Source of the DNA: Branchiostoma belcheri
Taxonomy: Eukaryota; Chordata; Leptocardii; Amphioxiformes; Branchiostomatidae
DNA: 64,000 bases
Assembly (NCBI RefSeq): GCF_001625305.1
Contig: NW_017804120.1
Location: forward strand, 603,553-667,552
Reading direction: 5' to 3'
The notes under the pieces were generated by a model. That model was given only the letters and a program-made list of their open reading frames with translations. It was not told where the DNA came from and did no database searches. Below are positions 45,650 to 56,585 of this stretch, one piece after another (the first letter of the stretch is position 1; each line of letters opens with the position of its first letter). The translations under genes were made by a program, and so were the position numbers.

Positions 45650-46246
45650 GACAGGAAAAGCTATCTGTCACCAAAAAGTCAAGACCATAGCATGTTTAGG
45701 ACAAAAGATACAAAAACCGGAAGTTCTGCTGCAGTACCAAGGTCATCCACCAGGAGGCCCATATTTGACCTTGACCTTTGTCTTTCTAAGACTAACCAGC
45801 GTACCAAATATCATCGCAATCCATAAAGGCGTTATGGAGTTATGCTGACTACAAATGTGCGGAAACACAAACACACAGACAGACAGGCCTCCATGAAATA
45901 TATGAGTTTTTGTATACAGTACACTAAGTGTTTCAAACACACAGCTAATCAGGCCTGCAGCTAATACAAACCCTAACCCTGAAATAGGTCACCTATTCAC
46001 CTGAGGGAACCCCATTAATCAAACCGGGTCCCAAGCGCACTGACTCGATAGCCACACAATGACACATCTGTTGGCTGCAAAGGAGATTCCTCATTAAACC
46101 GGAAGTGCTACTGCACTACCAAGGCCATCCACCAGGAGGCCAATATTTGACCTTGACCTTCGCCCCCAACACCTACCAGCATACCAAATATCACCACAAT
46201 CCACGAAGGCGTTATGAACTTATGAAGGTACAAAAAAGCGGAAACA

Positions 46247-46312
<66 letters not shown>

Positions 46313-46365
46313 CACGCACACAGACGCGCCAAAAACAATACCTTCCATTTCATGGAGGTAACTAG
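45650..46365. mobile_element. ACCTCCATGAAAT family, two 3'-end copies around an (AC)n tract
   Basis: Two copies of AAGGCCATCCACCAGGAGGC, TTTGACCTTGACCTT, ACCAAATATCA and AAGGCGTTATG are at 45735-45870 and 46115-46230. Each is followed by GCGGAAACACAAACACAC. The second leads into about 38 AC units (46248-46322) and ends ATTTCATGGAGGTAACTAG. Confidence 0.7.
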
Positions 46366-46436
46366 TGAAACCGTTATTTTATGCTTCTGAAATGCATTTC
46401 GTACATATTTAGAACACGTCTACCTTTTACGTATAC

Positions 46437-46805
46437 ATGTTTGCGACAGTTTCTGAAAACATTTTATCAAATTGTTTTCTTTTATATTCTATAGATGAAA
46501 CGATCTGTATGTTATTGCATTCATTTATACATATATGTACTATACTTTGAAGCTTTATAGTAGAAACTATATGCTTTTAATGCATTGTAAATATCAACGC
46601 ATTAAAAGCATATAATTTCTACTATAAAGCTTCAAAGTATAGTACATATATGAATAAATGGATGCAATAACATACAGATCGTTTCATCCATAAGATATAA
46701 AAGAAAACAATTTGATGGATAAAATGTTTTCATATATTGTCGCAAACATCATAATACCAAATCGAACACGATGTTTTATAATTTGTCTCGGCTGTAAAAG
46801 AAGCA
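46437..46805. mobile_element. Long palindromic element upstream of lectin B
   Basis: From ATGTTTGCGACAGTTTCTG (46438) to AATATTG-like GTCGCAAACAT (46751) the sequence is a ~315-bp near-perfect palindrome. Arms include GATGAAACGATCTGTATGTT and its mirror, and TAGTAGAAACTATATGC and its mirror. A 55-bp flank (AATACCAAATCGAACACGAT ... TTGTCTCGGCTGTAAA) is also found inverted at 48410-48465, so it belongs to the mobile unit. Confidence 0.8.
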
Positions 46806-47031
46806 GTGCGATATTGAAACTTCAAACAAGGACCTATGCTTTAAACCACGATGCTTTGCTTTCAACTTTCGGTCTCAATTGTATTGTGTGAAGCTGTAAT
46901 AATTATTACTTTGTGTCTGGGTCTGGGCGTCAGTCAGCAGGCCTGGTGGCTCCTGTAAAGACGTGTTTTTGCTGCCCGGTGACTACTGTAAAGACGTGTG
47001 TCTGCTGTCCGGAGCGGCGACAGCTGGCACG

Positions 47032-48356
47032 ATGTCGGGACAGCCGCCGCCCCCAACTACCAGTCGCCGTGGCGGAGGTATTTCTCTCCTGTGTTCCTCG
47101 CCTGTTTGTATATAATACTGCACGATATTAGTAATAGCGATAAATACAGTGTAAGTCTGGTAAAGGTTGCTTTTAGCAACCACTACCAGTATCAGACTTA
47201 CCCCATATACTATCTCTATTGTGTATAGGTAGCAATATCCAGACGTACGTTGGACATTATCACTTGATAGTTAGAATAACACTGGGGTTTAGATATGTGG
47301 GGCTCTCTGCACAAATAGCGCTGAATACTTGCATGAAATATATACTTGCGACGTTGATCACCTAATGCAACCATTGCAAGATTTACCTACCATTTATCAT
47401 AATTGATCAATCCCACTTTACATGCAGTGATATATGCCAACTGTATTCATGTCAATAACATTTGTTTTAGTTTTGGATGGCCAAGCTAGAATATGAATAT
47501 AGTGACCAGAGTGTAGTGCAAAACATACGGCCAACAACCATCTTTTTGAATGGCTTACCAGACTAATTAATTTGTACATTTTGGTCCATGTATATGTAGA
47601 CCTCGGCACTTTTTTATGTACTCTGTTACTATTCTAAGCTGCAAATGCCCAAATATGATCGAAAATGATGTATATTTTTCGATGCTTTACTATAAAAGAA
47701 CATTCAAAATGATTTACTATAAAAGAACATTCAAAACAAAGTCCTGCACAACACCATCTCTGCCCCCCACACCTCGTGTCTTGTCCCGGCAGCTCGATGC
47801 TCCTGCCGCACTAATCACGCTTTAAAGCTGCAGACCATCGCGAGTAAGAACAACTATTACAGGCTCTCGTTCTTCCCTCGCACCATCAAGGAGTGGAATG
47901 AACTTGAGCCCAGTGTGGCGGAGGCGAAGTCCATCTCCCAGTTTAAAGCAGAGCTGGGACGGGCTTCGCTGCATTGAGCTGCCTCCCTGTCCTTGTACAT
48001 ATGTAATATGTGTAATACTATATAGCACTATTGATTTGACTTGTTCCGTCCTTGCACTTGTCTACGTCCACCCCTACCCTACCCTTTGTTTGCACACAGT
48101 CACTAATCTGCGCAGCTGCTAATAATCCTCTTGTTAGAGCGGTGAGCAGTATCGAAGATGATGATAATGATGATGATGAAAAAAAGAAAATTAAAAAAAA
48201 TCAGTTCCTACTCTGTAAATATACTTTGATTTATGCATGTCAATTTTTTTTTAAAAATCAGTTCCTACACTGTAAATATACTTTGATTTATGCATGTCAA
48301 AAAATTTTTAAAAATCAGTTCCTACACTGTAAATATACTTTGATTTATGCATGTCA

Positions 48357-48394
<38 letters not shown>

Positions 48395-51300
48395 CGATCG
48401 ATCGTTTTGCTTCTTTTACAGCCGAGACAAATTATAAGAACTCGTGTTCGATTTGGTATTATGATGTTTGCGACAGTTTCTGAAAACATTTTATCAATCA
48501 AATTGTTTTCTTTTATATTCTATGGATGAAACGATCTGTATGTTATTGCATTCATTTATACATATATGTACTATACTTTGAAGCTTTATAGTAGAAATTA
48601 CATGCTTTCAATGCATTGATATTTACAATGCATTAAAAGCATATAGTTTCTACTATAAAACATACAGATCGTTTCATCTATAGAATTCTAGAATATAAAA
48701 GAAAGCAATTTGATTGATAAAATGTTTTCAGAAATTGTCGCAAACATGTAAACGTAAACTTTTTCTTCAGGTACCTCGGCTACCCGCGTATACGTCTCAC
48801 AGACCGACTCGAGCAGCACTGATGCAGAAATCATCAACCCTTTGTACGGCTCCAGGGCAGGTAAAACAGCACTCTATCTCAGTCCCACTTCCAAACTAGT
48901 GCCCCACCGGGTAGTTTACGGGTTGTTTTGGACATTCTGGGGAAGACCCGTTTGCCTCCCAGTGTTTGCCGGGATATCTAATCGAAGGGGTGGGGCTAGT
49001 TGATTCCTGCCCAAATCAGTCTGGGTCCCTTTGAAAATAATCGTCAGATCCAAAACATAAAATAATTATCAAACATTAAGAGTCTGTTTTGCTGTGTTGC
49101 TTTGTAGATCTATGTAGTAGTAGGCATTTCATCGATCTATGTGGTAGCATTATTAAATACATATTGATGCTTACTCTTTTCTTTCGTGAGTCACCCCAAT
49201 GATTGAAATATTTAAAAAACGCTGTAATGATAAGGCGGTCTGATCTTTGTAATTCAGGCCTAAACCAGTGTAGGTCCCGATGAAAATAATCGTCAGATCC
49301 AAAACAATGACTAATCATAAAAACATTAAGCGTCTTTTTTGCTGCATTACTTTGTAGATCTGTGTGGTAGTATGATTTAATGATCGTTTCACTTACTGTT
49401 TTTTTCGTGATTTACTCAAATGATTAAAATGTTTTCAGAAACGATACAAAAATTCAGTATATGTATATGTTATAAGTATAATATATTATGTTTTATCCTA
49501 ACAGTATGGTCTATGAAGTAAGATGTAAAAATGTCTATAGATATCTTGCAAAAGACCCATGTTATTTTTAAAAATCCATATCAAAAACACAGTTAAGTCT
49601 TTGATGGGATAATTAATCTGTGCTAGACAAATACCTTTTGCAGAACCAACAAAGTAAGCCCAATAGATGCAAAAAATGCAAAATAAAAGAATTGCAAGCT
49701 TTAAAATCTTAACTTTCTTTAAAATCACGTCTCTCTAAACGTCACCAATGTGGAAAGATTATACTACTGATTTTGCCTGGTTTTAATAAATAGGATCCTA
49801 CGATGCATCCACTGACTACAAGCCTATTAAAGGAAAAAACCTGTGTAAGACGTTTTGGCAAGTCTCAAGCGCCATGCTTGTTCTGGTCCTCCTCGTGCTT
49901 GTGCCGTATTTTGCAGGTCAGTTTTTTCATCAAGAGCGTTATGTTTCCTGTAAGCTTTTAAGTTTGTGCATCTGTATATGTATGGCTGTGTTCTAACTGA
50001 GGAGGCTTTTGATGGACTAAGATGAAATTTGGTATTCAGATAGGCTTGGTGTCAACAATGCAAATGACAGATTTGATCATGGGCCTCCTAGCTTATTTCT
50101 ATAGAACTACAATGCAACTTCCGGTTCTGATCATAAATGGTGAGTTTGAGTTACTAGCATCTTATTGTATTGGAAATGTGTAGTGTTGGCTTGGGCCTTC
50201 TAACTGTTTTCCTTGGAACTGCAGCCTTCTTTCAATTGTCCAACTCATAGTAATCATAACTATTTTGGTTGTATAATTTTTATTTGAATGTTTTGGTACT
50301 ATTTGTTATATTATAAGTATACATATGTATTTTTTAAACCACCTCGTTTGAACTAAAACCAAAGTAAGGTTACATTCAGTAAACACATTAAAGAATATTC
50401 ACAATTTTCCAAATTTTCCAAGGGTAGGTTCCCACCACAACCCTTTTTTGTCTCTTTTACAGTTCACGTTGCTACTCTTTTTAGAGAGTTGGGCGACCTT
50501 CAGGCACGTGTGATCCAGCTGGAAGGCAAGTAGCATGTTTTTTTTAATATCATGGAATACATGTTTAAAATCCATTTCATACAATGTGTTTCTGCCTTCT
50601 GCAGACAAATCAAAACTATAACATCACATCTATTTCACTATGTATTTTCCAGTAAATTGCAAGACCAAGCCCGATCCTCCAAAACAGCAGGGAGCCCTGC
50701 GTGAGTGTGTGGGGTCTCCTGGGCCTCAAGGGGAGCGGGGCCCCTCGGGGCCGGCTGGCCAGCCGGGAAAGATCGGTCCGCCTGGACCAGTTGTACCTGG
50801 AGAGCCAAAGGGGCTTGTTGGACCACCTGGTCCTCCAGGGCCAACTGGACCTACAGGGAACAGGGGGCCGGCTGGCCGCCCTGGAAAGGATGGGTCTCCT
50901 TGTCCAGTTGTACCTGGAGTGCCGAAAGTACTTGGGCCACCCGGTCCTCCAGGGCCAACTGGACCTGCAGGAGGAATGGGGCCCATTGGGCCGGCCGGCC
51001 GCCCGGGAAGGGACGGATCCCCTGGACCAGTTGGACCTCGAGGTTTGATGGGGCCTATTGGGCCACCTGGTCCGACAGGTATGTCCGGCCCTATCGGACC
51101 TCCAGGCCTTCCTGGGTCTCCAGGAGAAAAGGGATCCATGGGGCCGGCTGGCCCGATGGTTTGCCGGAACCGCCTGGGTCCAGTTGGTCCACCGGGGCCG
51201 CCATCTTTTCCAGGCCGCCCACGTCCTGCTGCTCGGCCGGCAGGTCCGCAGGCTCTCAAGCAGTGGAAGCCGAAAACCGGTAGGCTTCTTCATTTTCATA

Positions 51301-52162
51301 TGCAAACCGTGAAGTTTAACATGAAAATAAGTTCATCTTTGATTTCTTTTCATGTGTAGTTATAGCATTCAAATAATGTGGTCTGCCCAAAACCGGACAG
51401 TGAATTGTAGTAGCATTTTGTCCATACTGAGACATAATTCGTGATGTTTGGTTTTTCAGTTTGTCCCAACGGTTACATGAAGCTGCGTGAAACCTGCTAC
51501 AAGATCTTCTACAACATGAAGACCTTCTACCAGGCAGGCGCAGCCTGCCGCGGGAGTGCGCAGGGCGGCACCCTCGCCATGCCCCGCGACAGTGAGACCA
51601 ACGACTTCCTCCGCGCAAAGCTGAACGGGGTCTACAGGTACTTCTGGTTTGGCCTGACCTACCTCCACAGGGAAGGAAGGTCGATTTGGATCGACGGCAC
51701 CCCTCTTTCACCGGACAAGTTCAACGCCTATGATCTTGGAAAGCCAGACAACCAGGGGGATTGTGTTGCCTATTGCACCAGCACTAAGATTCCAATGTGG
51801 GGTAACGGGCCGTGTCTGTGGAGAGCTCCCTACATCTGCCAAATCATTCCAGGTACTTTATCCCGCATGCTCTTTATTGCTGATGATTTCTTTTTCTTGA
51901 CATCAAATTTCGGAATACATAACGCTGTGCTTTCAAACATTTCACTTTCATCTATGGAGACGATCAAGCTCTTATCTATAAGAATCACTAGCTTTTTTGT
52001 CTGGCGAAAAAAAAATTCTTCTGTTTGGCCTTGGGCTTTTAGTCATCGCCATCTTGATTTGTGACGTCATAGGTCGGCCATCTTGGAAACATCAGCTGAC
52101 CCATCTAGACCAATAGTAGATTGACTGGTTATCTTGTTTATTATTTACAGGACAGGGATAGA
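47032..52162 (+). CDS. Membrane-bound collagenous C-type lectin B (450 aa)
   Basis: Coding exons are 47032-47077, 48771-48860, 49794-49916, 50463-50525, 50653-51279, 51460-51852 and 52152-52162 (stop TAG). The design is identical to lectin A: all introns phase 1, GC donor at 50526 (GAAG/GCAAGT), and last exon coding only two full residues before the stop. The protein has a cytoplasmic tail 1-68 ([15 protein letters not shown] start), transmembrane helix ~69-86 ([18 protein letters not shown]), a stalk, a Gly-X-Y region ~131-300 and a C-type lectin domain 317-447. The domain shows KPD where A has KPN, and [13 protein letters not shown] where A has [13 protein letters not shown], so binding loops differ. 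It lies about 3 kb downstream of A as a tandem duplicate. Likely a surface recognition receptor with a different ligand preference; calcium dependence uncertain. Confidence 0.87.
47828..47977 (+). pseudogene. C-terminal reverse-transcriptase remnant of a non-LTR retrotransposon
   Basis: The open frame encodes [20 protein letters not shown] followed by [15 protein letters not shown] and a stop. SFFPRTI.EWN.L is the familiar tail of CR1/L2/Jockey-like LINE polymerases. It is 5'-truncated, sits in intron 1 of lectin B, and is followed by its 3' UTR to about 48120. Confidence 0.75.
48196..48402. repeat. Three ~58-bp tandem repeats plus (ATTG)n/(ATCG)n microsatellite
   Basis: AAATCAGTTCCTAC + CTGTAAATATACTTTGATTT + ATGCATGTCAA is repeated three times (48196-48357). 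About nine ATTG units and three ATCG units follow. Confidence 0.9.
48410..48750. mobile_element. Palindromic element, second copy, in intron 1 of lectin B
   Basis: It is related to 46437-46805 but inverted and with a shortened right arm. It contains TTACAGCCGAGACAAATTAT, GTTTGCGACAGTTTCTGAAA, TGCATTCATTTATACATATA and the mirrored CATACAGATCGTTTCATC. It ends just before exon 2 of lectin B (48771). Confidence 0.75.
50653..51279 (+). other. Collagen-like exon of lectin B
   Basis: The 627-bp exon encodes a stalk end ([18 protein letters not shown]) and the Gly-X-Y region. From about 50895 to 51160 it is almost base-identical to gene A (42755-43020), much closer than the flanking introns. It lacks one sub-repeat present in A. 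Confidence 0.85.
51460..51852 (+). other. C-type lectin domain exon of lectin B
   Basis: It encodes [17 protein letters not shown] at the start, [28 protein letters not shown] and GNGPC, ending PYICQ. It is two codons longer than in A because of a GSAQ-type insertion after ACR. Cysteine spacing of the long-form C-type lectin fold is kept, except that the extra Cys of A before NGPC is Gly here. Confidence 0.85.
52045..52130 (+). promoter_or_regulatory. Conserved CRE/YY1/CCAAT patch in the last intron of lectin B
   Basis: GCCATCTTGATTTGTGACGT + CATAGGTCGG, a second GCCATCTTGG, ATCAGCTGACCC and GACCAATAGTAG match 43915-43995. The B copy has an additional YY1-like GCCATCTTGG. Confidence 0.4.
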
Positions 52163-52341
52163 CGGCGGAAGAGACTACAACCACCACTGATACAGGGTTC
52201 CATGACGATCCTCAGTAGAATTAGAAGATTAAAGAGCGAGGGTTGAGAACCGGAATTGTGCCATTGGCTCAAAGAAATTTAAAGAAGCTGTAGACGCGGG
52301 CTTCATATTAAATTTATTTTAAATTTAATTTAATGAAAATC

Positions 52342-52347
52342 ATTAAA
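52342..52347 (+). terminator. ATTAAA polyadenylation signal of lectin B
   Basis: ATTAAA followed by GACCAAAATTA is shared with lectin A (44205-44210). It lies about 180 bp after the stop codon. Confidence 0.5.
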
Positions 52348-53009
52348 GACCAAAATTACTGCATATGCAATGACGTGCCTATTTGGTACTGATATCACAA
52401 CGTATTTACATATATGCTCACTAAGACACTGAACTGTGTCACTAAAGAAGCCTTTGATTGTTTATTTTCTCTTGTTTGATCATTATATAATTAGTTTGCT
52501 TGAGTAGATTTCTGATACAGAAATGCAATAGGAAGTAACAAGTATATATGCAAAGGGTGACTAACTCAATCGTAGTGAGTTTTTTTTTAATAATCAAAAT
52601 CAAAGAAAATAGAACAGTCAGTATTTGACTAACAGGAACTTTTTTCTGCAAAGATGAATTTCAAAATATGTTGTGTCATTGAGCATGAAGAACATTCTAA
52701 CAATTACTTGAGCAGTGAATCCAAAATATCTTGCAAAGCATGTTCATATTTTACAGCTTTTGTGCCTGATTTTGTACCATTGACTTTCACAAGGTTCAAA
52801 TTCAATACAACGTTTATATGTTAAAACAAATATGATATAAACATCAAAGTACTAATTTGTAATGTGCTCTAGAAGTATTGAAAGCTATATGTACCCAAGA
52901 TTATTACCAAGAATAAAGAGAAACAGTGTGTGGTTAAAATCTTTTCCATTATTCTTTGTCTACAAGCTCAATTTTCTATTAATTTTTGAATACGTACCAA
53001 CAACTTCAA

Positions 53010-53165
53010 AAATCACGAATTTGTCCTAGTAGTAATAGTCTGTAACAGTTTTCCTCTCTCTTTACTGTAAGTGGGACAAGTCATAACAAATTGAAATTTA
53101 TCTTCAATATTTTCATTACATGCGGGACACAGTCTCTGAGTGGCTGGTGTACTGTGGTGTCGAAT
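53010..53165 (-). pseudogene. LINE polymerase C-terminal fragment, zinc-knuckle region
   Basis: On the minus strand an open frame reads LCPACNENIEDKFQFVMTC then PTYSKERGKLL. CP.C...(E)D..HF...CP.Y...R is the usual tail of many non-LTR reverse transcriptases; here the His is replaced by Phe. It lies just 3' of the region homologous to the gene A flank, so it probably marks the duplication border. Confidence 0.65.
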
Positions 53166-53169
53166 ACAC

Positions 53170-54234
53170 CGTGATTTAGTAAGTTTTAATTGTGATTGTA
53201 TTTGTCATCGCCATGTTTTCTACATGTCCTGAAGCGTTATTACAAGGCAACCAAAAGGTCAAACGTCAAGGATAATCATGCATAATTTGCTCTGAGTTCA
53301 TGCTTGAGAAATTACACTTAACCACAACTCAGTCAAATGTCAACTGTTGACAAATCATAAGGCAGGCATATCTTGATTTAAAACCCTTGTTCTGCGAGAC
53401 CCATATATATATATATATATATGGCTTGTACATACTGTACCATCTGCCCTGTGTATGTACCATTTGGGGGTATTTCTCGTGCAACGCATCACACCGCAGC
53501 GAAACGCAACAATTGCGGATGTAACCACGCCACCCCAAGGCAAAAAAAATCCAAGGGTCTGTGACCTGATTACGACTTCAAATTACTTGAAAATATTGTG
53601 TAAAAAAAGTCCAGCACGACAAGGGGTAAATATAGATATCGAGGTGTGGTAAACAGCAGTTACCTGTGATCTACAATTCAATGATATACAGTACGTCAAG
53701 GTCTGCGAGGTTGATACCAACTGTGACCTTGATACCAAACATGTCGACTAGACTAAACCAAACGACAGTATCATTTAATTTCACCCTTTATGCTCTGACC
53801 TCCATTCCTTGATTTTCGTGCTTTTGACCTTGAACGGCTAGGATTTTGAGTATTGGACTACGACTCTGTTTTGACGAATCGGACTTTTATGTTTACTGTA
53901 TGTTGTCTTACTGTACGTTACTATGTCCTGTGTAATTTTGCTGGGCCCCCTTGGAAAACAGCTGATTCAAGCTGAATTGGGGCTACCCAGCCGTCTTGAG
54001 ATGAAATAATAATAATAATAATAGTCTGTTTCGAGTATCACTTGAGAGAAGATACTGTATGTAAACTATGTCGTCTTTGTTGACTTACACCAAGGAGGTT
54101 AAACGTGACTAGCCCACCCAGAGTGCTAGAAAGCATTCAACTGGAAGAATAATGTTGCAAGGTCGGTAGCAGGGTTAAAGATCAGTACGCGCATTGTTAG
54201 GCATACGTAACGTCTGCCAAGAATCCACATTGCT
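53170..54234. other. Intergenic spacer
   Basis: The stretch contains a short (TA)n run near 53403-53421 and a short (AAT)n run near 54006. No gene was found. Confidence 0.4.
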
Positions 54235-56080
54235 CCTACATTGCGAGCCCCTGAATACACTGAGGACGACACACGAAGCAAAACATACCCAAGGTGAGCT
54301 TTAGTTCATAAAGGCTCCTATAACAGGGGCATATGGTTCCAGCATCTTTTCTGAGTGACAGAGAGTACTTTAGTACTGTTGATTTCAGCATTTTTACCTC
54401 CATGACTTGAGGTAGGCAGCCTTTCCCAGTATCGGCTCTGCTAAAGAATCCAGTCATAAGAAAACTTACAACGACCTCACTGAGTCTAAATTAGAGGTGA
54501 GAAAGACTAAACGCAGTGGTGGCTCTGTGTATAAGTAACCTGAATTCATTGTTTTGAATGAGCCTGCGGCAATTGATAACACAGGGATCCCAATGGCTCT
54601 CATACACAGTCCAACCCGCCCCCCTCCCCATTCGAAACATATCCAAGATGAGCTTTAAGCTTAAGGATCCTAACAGGGGCATATGACTCCGCTCCAGCGT
54701 CTTTTCTGAGTGACAGAGAGTACTTTAGTACTGTTGATTTGAGCATTTTTACCTCCATGACTTGAGGTATGAAGCCTTTCCCACTATCGGCTCTGCTAAA
54801 GAATCCAGTCATAAGAAAACTTACAACGACCTCACTGAGTCTAAATTAGAGTTGAGAAGGACTAAACGCAGTGGTGGCTCTGTGTATATTAAAGTGACAT
54901 GAATCCATTGTTTTGAATGAGCCTGCGGCAATTGATAACACAAGGATTCCAATGGCTCTCATACATAGTTCAACCCGCCCCCCTCCCCATTCGAAACATA
55001 TCCAAGATGAGCTTTAAGCTTAAGGCTCATAACAGGGGCATATGGCTCCGCTCCAGCGTCTTTTCTGAGTGACAGAGAGTACTTTAGTACTGTTGATTTG
55101 AGCATTTTTACCTCCATGACTTGAGGTATGCAGCCTTTCCCAGTATCGGCTCTGCTAAGAATCCAGCTGCAGTCTTAAGAAAACTTACAACGACCTCACT
55201 GAGTCTAAATTAGAGTTGAGAAGGACTAAACGCAGTGGTGGCTCTGTGTATATTAAAGTGACATGAATTCATTGTTTTGAATGAGCCTGCGGCAATTGAT
55301 AACACAGGGATCCCAATGGCTCTCATACACAGTCCAACCAGCCCCCCTCCCCATTCGAAACATATCCAAGATGAGCTTTAAGCTTATGGCTCATGACAGG
55401 GGCATATGACTCCGCTCCAGCGTCTTTTCTGAGTGACAGAGAGTACTTTAATTAGTACTATTGATATGAGCATTTTTACCTCCATGACTTGAGGTATGCA
55501 GCCAGGTTTCCCAGTATTGGCTCTGCTAAGAATCCAGTCATAAGAAAACTTACAACGACCTCACTGAGTCTAAATTAGAGGTGAGAAAGACTAAACGCAG
55601 TGGTGGCCCTGTGTATACTAAAGTGACATGAATTCATTTTTTTGAATGAGCCTGCGGCAATTGATAACACAGGGATCCAATGGCTCTCATACACCAGTCC
55701 CAACCCGCCCCCCCCCCTCCCCATTCGAAACATATCCAAGATGAGCTTTAAGCTTAAGGCTCATAACAGGGGCATATGACTTCGCTCCAGCGTCTTTTCT
55801 GAGTTTCAGAGAGTACTTTAGTACTGTTGATTTGAGCATTTTTACCTCCATGACTTGAGGTATGCAGCCTTTCCCAGTATTGGCTCTGCTAAGAATCCAG
55901 TCATAAAAAGATAAAAATAACCTCACTGAGTCTGAATAAGTGGTGGCAAGAACGCAGTGGTGGTTCTGTGTAGGTGAAAGGAGTTCTTTGTTTGAATCAA
56001 CCTGTGGCAATTGCTATAATCTAAGGACTTCAATGGACTCTCGTACACAGTCCTTACCGCCCCCCTCCCCATTCCCGCGC
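54235..56080. repeat. Tandem array, ~361-bp unit, about 5 copies
   Basis: Each unit carries AAGATGAGCTTTAAGCTTA, AACAGGGGCATATGACTCCG, CTTTTCTGAGTGACAGAGAG, ATTTTTACCTCCATGACTTG, CAGTATCGGCTCTGCTAA, AACGACCTCACTGAGTCTAA and GCCTGCGGCAATTGATAACA. GCCTGCGGC starts lie near 54563, 54924, 55286 and 55648. Minus-strand open frames (54236-54457, 54600-54812, 55687-56010) repeat the same unit and have no known domain. The last unit is the most diverged. Confidence 0.92.
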
Positions 56081-56263
56081 GATCGCCATTTACTTATCAA
56101 CATAGAAGAAAAAGAAGTAGATTTACCGGTTTCTCTTCAACTAAATATGACCCCTTGCCCCCCCCCCCCCACTCTTTATAAAGATCGGTTGTTGACTTTA
56201 AAACTAAGCAAAAAGGCTAAAGAACCATACAAAACCTAGAAGGAGGGAGATAATGGAGTGAAA

Positions 56264-56280
56264 GAGAGAGAGAGAGAGAA
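56264..56280. repeat. Short (GA)n tract
   Basis: About eight GA units occur, upstream of the transporter gene. No promoter elements of confidence lie between 56280 and the first coding exon. Confidence 0.7.
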
Positions 56281-56585
56281 TAGAGCAATTCGACTTCCAT
56301 TTCTTTATGACAGAAACGTGTATGTCCATAGGTTTTTGCACCGTAGTTGTTTTACTTGACCATATAAACAACGACAACAATGCTATATATGTATATAAAA
56401 GTTGGCTTTCTGGAAGCCATGATCAGTTCACCATGTGTCAATCAATGCTAAAATGCTGACTAGTGCTAAATTGTATTTTGGAACGCTTTTTTTAATAGTA
56501 GCAAAAAAGAATCAGAATTGGGATAGAAACTGACATATTATATTTGGAGGTTCATTCATTAATATCTACTCTGTTGCAGACAGGT

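Noticed and set aside
45960-45985. Telomere-like AACCCTAACCCT
   Set aside because: Only about one and a half units are present, within ordinary intergenic sequence.
53329-53543. Minus-strand frames of 62-69 codons
   Set aside because: Part of the frame is a (TA)n tract translating to an IYIYIY run; no other support.
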